From the NCBI RefSeq assembly GCF_030689685.1, contig NZ_JAUYEY010000078.1, forward strand, positions 17,466 to 81,465: DNA of 64,000 bases, read 5' to 3'. Below, piece after piece: positions 59,307 through 64,000 of the stretch. Origin of the DNA: Polaromonas sp. Its GTDB lineage: Bacteria; Pseudomonadota; Gammaproteobacteria; Burkholderiales; Burkholderiaceae_C. Position 1 is the stretch's first letter. Each line of letters opens with the position of its first letter. The translations under genes and the position numbers were made by a program. The notes beneath the pieces were generated by a model that saw only the letters and a list, made by a program, of their open reading frames with translations, had not been told where the DNA came from and did not search any database.

Positions 59307-62135
59307 ATGAGCACCGACAAAAAAACCTTGCTGCTGGTGGACGGCTCCAGCTATCTGTACCGCGCTTTTCATGCCATGCCCGACCTGCGCGCCGACCCCG
59401 GCGACCCGGCCAGCCCGGCGACTGGCGCGATACGCGGCATGGTCAACATGATGCAGAAGTTGCGCAAGGATGAGCGGGCTGACTATGCTGTCTGTGTTTT
59501 CGACGCCAAGGGGCCGACCTTCCGCGACGCGCTTTATCCCGACTACAAGGCCCAGCGCTCGCCCATGCCCGACGATTTGCGCAGCCAGGTCGCGCCCATC
59601 CATGAGGTGGTGCGCCTGCTCGGCTGGAAGGTGCTGGACGTGCCGGGTGTCGAGGCCGACGATGTGATCGGCACGCTGGCCTGCATGGCGTCGAAGCAGG
59701 GTATTGAGGTCATCATCTCCAGCGGCGACAAGGATTTGAGCCAGCTCGTCGATGAACACATCACGGTGATCGACACCATGAATGACAGACGCCGTGACCT
59801 GGCCGGTGTTGAAGCCGAGTTCGGCGTGCCGCCGCGCCTGATGGTGGACTACCAGACCTTGGTCGGCGACGCCGTGGACAACGTGCCGGGTGTGCCCAAG
59901 GTCGGACCGAAGACGGCGGTCAAGTGGCTGCTCGAATACGGCTCGCTCGACGCGTTGGTGGCGCGCGCCGACGAAATCAAAGGGGTGGTCGGCGAGAACC
60001 TGCGTCAGACCCTTGGCTGGCTGCCGAGAGGCCGCGAGCTGCTGACCATCAAGAAGGACTGCGAGCTCGTGGACTACATCGACGGCCTGCCTGCTATGGA
60101 ATCCATAGCTATGGGGCCACAACAGACAGGGGATCTCAAGGATTTCTATCAAAAGTATGGGTTCAAGGGCCTGGTCCGGCAGATTGACATTGAAAACACG
60201 TCGCCCGAGCTGATCAGCGCACCCGAGGGCCGGCATGCCCAGCCCAAGGCCAAAGCCGCCGATACCTCCTCGCCCGGCCTGTTCGATGAGCCGGCAGTCA
60301 CAGACGCTCCGCCGCTGGCCGAACGCACGACCAACCTGCACTACGACACCGTGCTGAGCTGGGAGTTGTTTGACACCTGGCTCGCAAAAATCGAGGCTGC
60401 CGACCTGGTCGCGCTGGACACCGAAACCACCTCGCTTGACGAGATGCTGGCGCAGATCGTCGGCCTGAGCTTCAGCGTCAAGCCCGGCGAGGCCGCCTAC
60501 ATTCCGCTGACGCACGACTATCCCGACGCACCCGCGCAACTGCCGCGTGACGAGGTGCTGGCGCGGCTCAAACCCTGGCTGGAAAACCCGGCCAAAGCCA
60601 AGCTCGGCCAACACGTCAAGTACGACCGCCATGTGTTTGCCAACCACGGCATCGAGGTCCAGGGTTATGCGCACGACACCATGCTGCAAAGTTATGTGCT
60701 CGAAGTGCACAAGCCGCACGGCCTGGCCAGCCTGGCCGAGCGCCATGTCGGCCGCAGCGGCATCAACTACGAAGATCTGTGCGGCAAGGGCGCGCACCAG
60801 ATCAAGTTCAACCAGGTTGATATTGCCAAGGCCGCTGAATATTCGTGTGAAGACTCGGACCAGACGCTGGACGTGCACCGCGTGCTCTGGCCTCAGGTGC
60901 AGGCCAACGAGAAGCTGCGTTTCATCTATGAGCTCGAGATGCAAAGCAGCGAGGTGCTGTACCGCATCGAGCGCAATGGCGTGCTGATCGACGCACCCAT
61001 GCTGGCCACCCAAAGCCACGAACTCGGCCAGCGCATCCTTCAGCTCGAAGCCGAGGCCTATGAGATTGCCGGTCAGCCCTTCAACCTGGGCAGCCCCAAG
61101 CAATTGGGTGAAATTTTCTTTGACAAGCTGGGCATGCCGGTGATCAAGAAGACCCCGAGCGGCGCGCGCAGCACCGACGAAGAAGTGCTGGAAAAACTCG
61201 CCGAGGACTACCCGCTACCGGCCAAGCTGCTGGAGCACCGGTCCCTGAGCAAGCTCAAGGGCACCTACACCGACAAGCTGGCGCAGCTCGCGCTGCCGCG
61301 CACCGGCAGGGTGCACACGCATTACGCGCAGGCCGTGGCGGTGACAGGACGTTTGTCGAGCAACGACCCGAATCTGCAGAACATCCCGGTGCGCACGCCT
61401 GAAGGCCGGCGTGTGCGCGAGGCTTTTGTAGCGCCTGCCGGCAGCGTGATCGCCAGCGCCGATTACTCCCAGATCGAGCTGCGCATCATGGCCCACCTCA
61501 GCGGCGACGAAGCCCTGCTGCGCGCCTTCACCGACGGCCTGGACGTGCACAAGGCCACGGCCGCCGAGGTCTTCAGCGTGGACCTGGCCCAGGTCAGCAG
61601 CGAACAGCGGCGCTACGCCAAGGTCATCAACTTTGGCCTGATCTACGGCATGAGCAGCTTCGGCCTGGCACGCAACCTGGGGATTGAGACCAAGGCGGCT
61701 GCGGCCTATATCGACAAGTATTTTCAGCGTTACCCGGGCGTCAAGAACTACATGGAGCAGACCGTGGTGTTTGCGCAGGACAACCATTTTGTCGAAACCG
61801 TGTTCGGCCGGCGCCTGTACCTGGCCGAGATCAACGGTGGCAACGGCCCACGCAAAAAAGCTGCCGAAAGGCAGGCCATCAACGCGCCCATGCAGGGCAC
61901 AGCCGCCGACCTGATCAAGCTCAGCATGGTCAAGGTGCAGCAGGTGCTGGATGCGGAAAAACGCGCTACAAAAATGATCATGCAGGTGCACGATGAACTG
62001 GTCTTTGAAGTGCCCGAGGCCGAAGTCGAATGGGTGCGCAGCGAAATCCCGCGCCTGATGGCTGGTGTCGCCGAACTCAAGGTGCCGCTGCTGGCCGAGA
62101 TTGGCATCGGCCCGAACTGGGAACAGGCGCACTGA
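59307..62135 (+). CDS. polA: DNA polymerase I
   Basis: The 942-residue protein has the 5'-3' exonuclease (LLVDGSSYLYRAFHAMPDLR; VEADDVIGTLA; SGDKDLSQLV), an intact 3'-5' exonuclease (VALDTETTSLD near 369; GQHVKYDRHVF; YSCEDSDQTLD) and the polymerase motifs A (DYSQIELRIMAHLSGD, near 718), B (RRYAKVINFGLIYGMSSFG) and C (QVHDELVFEV, near 894). It fills gaps in repair and removes RNA primers. I take ATG 59307. Residues LPAMESIAMG near 264-273 overlap a short family A fragment. Confidence 0.97.
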   Translation: MSTDKKTLLLVDGSSYLYRAFHAMPDLRADPGDPASPATGAIRGMVNMMQKLRKDERADYAVCVFDAKGPTFRDALYPDYKAQRSPMPDDLRSQVAPIHEVVRLLGWKVLDVPGVEADDVIGTLACMASKQGIEVIISSGDKDLSQLVDEHITVIDTMNDRRRDLAGVEAEFGVPPRLMVDYQTLVGDAVDNVPGVPKVGPKTAVKWLLEYGSLDALVARADEIKGVVGENLRQTLGWLPRGRELLTIKKDCELVDYIDGLPAMESIAMGPQQTGDLKDFYQKYGFKGLVRQIDIENTSPELISAPEGRHAQPKAKAADTSSPGLFDEPAVTDAPPLAERTTNLHYDTVLSWELFDTWLAKIEAADLVALDTETTSLDEMLAQIVGLSFSVKPGEAAYIPLTHDYPDAPAQLPRDEVLARLKPWLENPAKAKLGQHVKYDRHVFANHGIEVQGYAHDTMLQSYVLEVHKPHGLASLAERHVGRSGINYEDLCGKGAHQIKFNQVDIAKAAEYSCEDSDQTLDVHRVLWPQVQANEKLRFIYELEMQSSEVLYRIERNGVLIDAPMLATQSHELGQRILQLEAEAYEIAGQPFNLGSPKQLGEIFFDKLGMPVIKKTPSGARSTDEEVLEKLAEDYPLPAKLLEHRSLSKLKGTYTDKLAQLALPRTGRVHTHYAQAVAVTGRLSSNDPNLQNIPVRTPEGRRVREAFVAPAGSVIASADYSQIELRIMAHLSGDEALLRAFTDGLDVHKATAAEVFSVDLAQVSSEQRRYAKVINFGLIYGMSSFGLARNLGIETKAAAAYIDKYFQRYPGVKNYMEQTVVFAQDNHFVETVFGRRLYLAEINGGNGPRKKAAERQAINAPMQGTAADLIKLSMVKVQQVLDAEKRATKMIMQVHDELVFEVPEAEVEWVRSEIPRLMAGVAELKVPLLAEIGIGPNWEQAH
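60098..60125. repeat. Possible family A fragment inside polA
   Basis: TGCTATGGAATCCATAGCTA resembles TGCTATAGATTTTATAGCTA of the 32731 copy and is a near-perfect hairpin. The rest of the unit is not clear. It lies in the variable link after the 5'-3' exonuclease domain. Confidence 0.4.
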
Positions 62136-62136
62136 G

Positions 62137-63825
62137 ATGGACCAGGCGGCGCAGGTCCGGCAACTTTTTGAGAGCGGCTGGGCGCTGCACCAGAAGCAGC
62201 AGTTGCCAGAGGCCCTGGCGCTGTATGCGCAGGTGCTGCAGCTCCAACCCCAACACTTCGATGCGCTGCATCTGTCGGGCATTGTGGCGGCCCAGACCCG
62301 CGACCTGCCGCGCGCCCGCCAATGGATGAGCCAGGCCATCAACGCCCATCCCCGGCATGCCGTGGCTTATGTCAACCGGGGCGCCGTGCTGCAAGACCTT
62401 GGCGACTTGCAGGCGGCACTGGACGACTACGACAGCGCGCTGGCGCGGCAGCAGGGCCAGCCCGGCGAGGCCGACAGCCACCACCACCGCGGCAATGTGC
62501 TCAAGGCGCTCAGTCGGTATCCCGAAGCGCTGGAAAGTTTTGACCGGGCGATAGCGCTTGAGCCGGGTCGTTCGGCCTTCCACAACAACCGTGGCATCGC
62601 GCTGCGCCTGCTGGGCCACTATCTGCAGGCCCTGGCCGCTTTTGACCAGGCGCTGGCGCTGGAACCCGCCTATCCGCAGGCGTTCAACAACCGCGCCAAT
62701 ACCCTGAACAACCTGGGCCGTCACCAGGAGGCGCTGGAAAGTTATGACCAGGCCATCGCCTTGCAGCCGGGCTTCGCTACTTTCCACACCAACCGCGGCA
62801 ATATTTTGCAGGAGTTGCGCCAGCCGCAGGCTGCGCTGCAAAGCTACCGGCAGGCCACGCTGCTGGACCCCGTGGATGCCCACGCGCACTGGAGCCTGTC
62901 GCTGTGCCTACTTCAAAGCGGTCAGTTTGAAGAAGGCTGGGCCGCTTACGAATCCCGCTGGGAACGCGCGGAATACCGCCACCGAAAAAGCGCGCACTTC
63001 TCGCGGCCGCGCTGGCGGGGCGATGAGCCTGTGCAGGGGAAAACCATCCTGCTGCAGGGTGAGCAGGGCTTTGGCGACACGCTGCAGTTTTGCCGTTATG
63101 CCGCCGAGGTGGCGCGGTTGGGCGGCGAGGTTTTTCTTGAAGTGCAGAAGCCACTGTGTAGCCTGATGCAGGGGCTGGCAGGCGTGCATCAGGTGATTGC
63201 GGTCGGTGACGCGGTGCCGGCCTATGACCTGCAATGCCCGCTGCTGAGCCTGCCGCTGGCCTTCAATACCCGGCTGGACACGATTCCCGCCGCTGCGTCC
63301 TACCTGCGCGCCGACCCAAAAAAAGTTGCCCAATGGCAAGGCAGGCTGGGGCCGCGCACCCGGCCCCGCGTCGGTCTGGTCTGGAGCGGCAGCAGCGGCC
63401 ACCAGAACGACCGCCAACGCAGCATCGCGCTGGCGGAGTTTCTGACACTGCTGCCCGAAGGCGTGCAGCCGGTGAGCCTGCAAAAAGACGTGCGTGAGGC
63501 GGACCTGCCGGTGCTGCAAAGCCGGTCGGACCTGGTTCACTTTGGCGATGCGCTGGTCGACTTCAGCGACACCGCCGCGCTGTGTGCGCTGGTGGATGGG
63601 GTGGTGTGTGTGGACACCAGCGTGGCGCATCTGGCCGGCGCGCTCGGCAGGCCAGTGTGGCTGCTGCTGCCGACCAATCCAGACTGGCGCTGGCTGCTGG
63701 ACCGGCCCGACAGCCCCTGGTATCCCAGCGCCCGTTTGTTCCGTCAGGCGGTGCCGGGGCAGTGGGGCGATGTGTTGCAGGAGGTCAGGCAGGCCTTGAT
63801 GCGTTTGTCCAGTCAGGGGCGCTAA
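62137..63825 (+). CDS. TPR protein with glycosyltransferase-like C-terminal domain
   Basis: The 562-residue protein has about eight tetratricopeptide repeats (residues 1-285; for example RYPEALESFDRAIALEPG and RHQEALESYDQAIALQPG) and a C-terminal domain (about 300-555) with ILLQGEQGFGDTLQFCRYA, RVGLVWSGSSGHQNDRQRSI and VCVDTSVAHLAGALGRPVWL. The last motifs resemble heptosyltransferase (GT9)/OGT-like folds. Such fusions are common but their acceptors are unknown. It starts 1 base after the polA stop, so it is co-transcribed. Confidence 0.85.
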   Translation: MDQAAQVRQLFESGWALHQKQQLPEALALYAQVLQLQPQHFDALHLSGIVAAQTRDLPRARQWMSQAINAHPRHAVAYVNRGAVLQDLGDLQAALDDYDSALARQQGQPGEADSHHHRGNVLKALSRYPEALESFDRAIALEPGRSAFHNNRGIALRLLGHYLQALAAFDQALALEPAYPQAFNNRANTLNNLGRHQEALESYDQAIALQPGFATFHTNRGNILQELRQPQAALQSYRQATLLDPVDAHAHWSLSLCLLQSGQFEEGWAAYESRWERAEYRHRKSAHFSRPRWRGDEPVQGKTILLQGEQGFGDTLQFCRYAAEVARLGGEVFLEVQKPLCSLMQGLAGVHQVIAVGDAVPAYDLQCPLLSLPLAFNTRLDTIPAAASYLRADPKKVAQWQGRLGPRTRPRVGLVWSGSSGHQNDRQRSIALAEFLTLLPEGVQPVSLQKDVREADLPVLQSRSDLVHFGDALVDFSDTAALCALVDGVVCVDTSVAHLAGALGRPVWLLLPTNPDWRWLLDRPDSPWYPSARLFRQAVPGQWGDVLQEVRQALMRLSSQGR

Positions 63826-63988
63826 GGAAGCGTTGAACAAGTCCCCTGCGGCGCGCGATCAGCCGGGCTCGGGCGGTCTGCTGCGTTGATTTTCTGGCCA
63901 ATAGCCAGCTATTGGATGCGAAATCCGCCTTGGCAAGCCCAACCCGATCCGGCTGCCGCGCCTCCGCAAGGACTTATTCAGCGCTTCC
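63826..63988. repeat. Nested long palindrome (family F) after the TPR gene
   Basis: Outer arms GGAAGCGTTGAACAAGTCC (63826-63844) and GGACTTATTCAGCGCTTCC (63970-63988) pair at 17 of 19 positions. Further imperfect arms (CTGCGGCGCGCGATCAGCCG with CGGCTGCCGCGCC) lead to a central CCAATA-GCCAGC-TATTGG hairpin. It begins right after the TAA stop. Nothing else is seen to the window's end. Confidence 0.75.
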
Positions 63989-64000
63989 CTAACGCCGCTT

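Noticed and set aside
58974..61103. 709-residue open frame on the minus strand across polA
   Set aside because: It is wholly antisense to polA and a neighbouring gene, is His/Gln/Val-rich as expected from the complement of GC-rich codons, and shows no domain.

Overview
The window is a high-GC betaproteobacterial chromosome segment, most likely from a Comamonadaceae genus such as Polaromonas or Rhodoferax. The evidence is gene content and style: Liv-type and Bug-type solute receptors, the rpsP-rimM-trmD-rplS operon, a BPSS1780-like membrane protein, dense ATGA-overlapped operons, and several families of short dispersed repeats typical of that group. I saw no rRNA, tRNA or CRISPR array. The genus is an inference.

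Layout. 1-376: start of pcm (runs off the left edge). 428-5627: tetR-family regulator, membrane fusion protein and RND pump (minus strand). 5732-7253: YdcF-like protein and msrA. 7305-19392: a long plus-strand catabolic cluster with a GntR/HutC regulator, a complete branched-chain-type ABC importer, a Bug receptor, a two-subunit aconitase/LeuCD-type hydro-lyase, a hydantoinase-like cyclic amidohydrolase, a flavoprotein and an isocitrate-lyase-superfamily C-C lyase. 19403-20407: AstE/AspA-like zinc deacylase. 20570-22336: integron gene-cassette debris (attC sites around a LysE-type exporter and a DUF1737 gene, no integrase) and an IS1182-type transposase remnant. 22403-23365: GSU2403-type nucleotidyltransferase. 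23489-29544: a probable Zur-controlled zinc uptake locus (Fur-family regulator, MacB-like ABC pair, small His-rich proteins, DUF3299 protein, ZnuD-like TonB receptor). 30132-32695: cNMP/CBS/DUF294 protein and DnaQ-like exonuclease. 32929-33956: TM2-like protein and acetyltransferase.

The right half is mostly core: rpsP-rimM-trmD-rplS, CoA pyrophosphatase, CobD/CbiB-like protein, rsgA, phhB, M48 protease, orn, and a DEAD-box helicase with a structured leader. Then come a GntR/FCD locus (2OG-dioxygenase, SAF-domain dehydrogenase, GlxR-like reductase, divergent alpha/beta hydrolase), guaC, uvrD, an IclR regulator divergent from a solute receptor, FecR-like and membrane proteins, thrB, polA and a TPR/glycosyltransferase-like protein.

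The two most striking themes are: (1) dispersed intergenic repeats that also lie in frame inside ordinary genes (RND pump, LeuC-like hydro-lyase, Fur/Zur regulator, UvrD, SAF dehydrogenase, probably polA), adding repeat-encoded peptides and even supplying a start codon; and (2) the 7.3-19.4 kb operon, which looks like an uncharacterised route for ring-opening a cyclic amide or imide, hydrating the resulting unsaturated acid and splitting it by a lyase.
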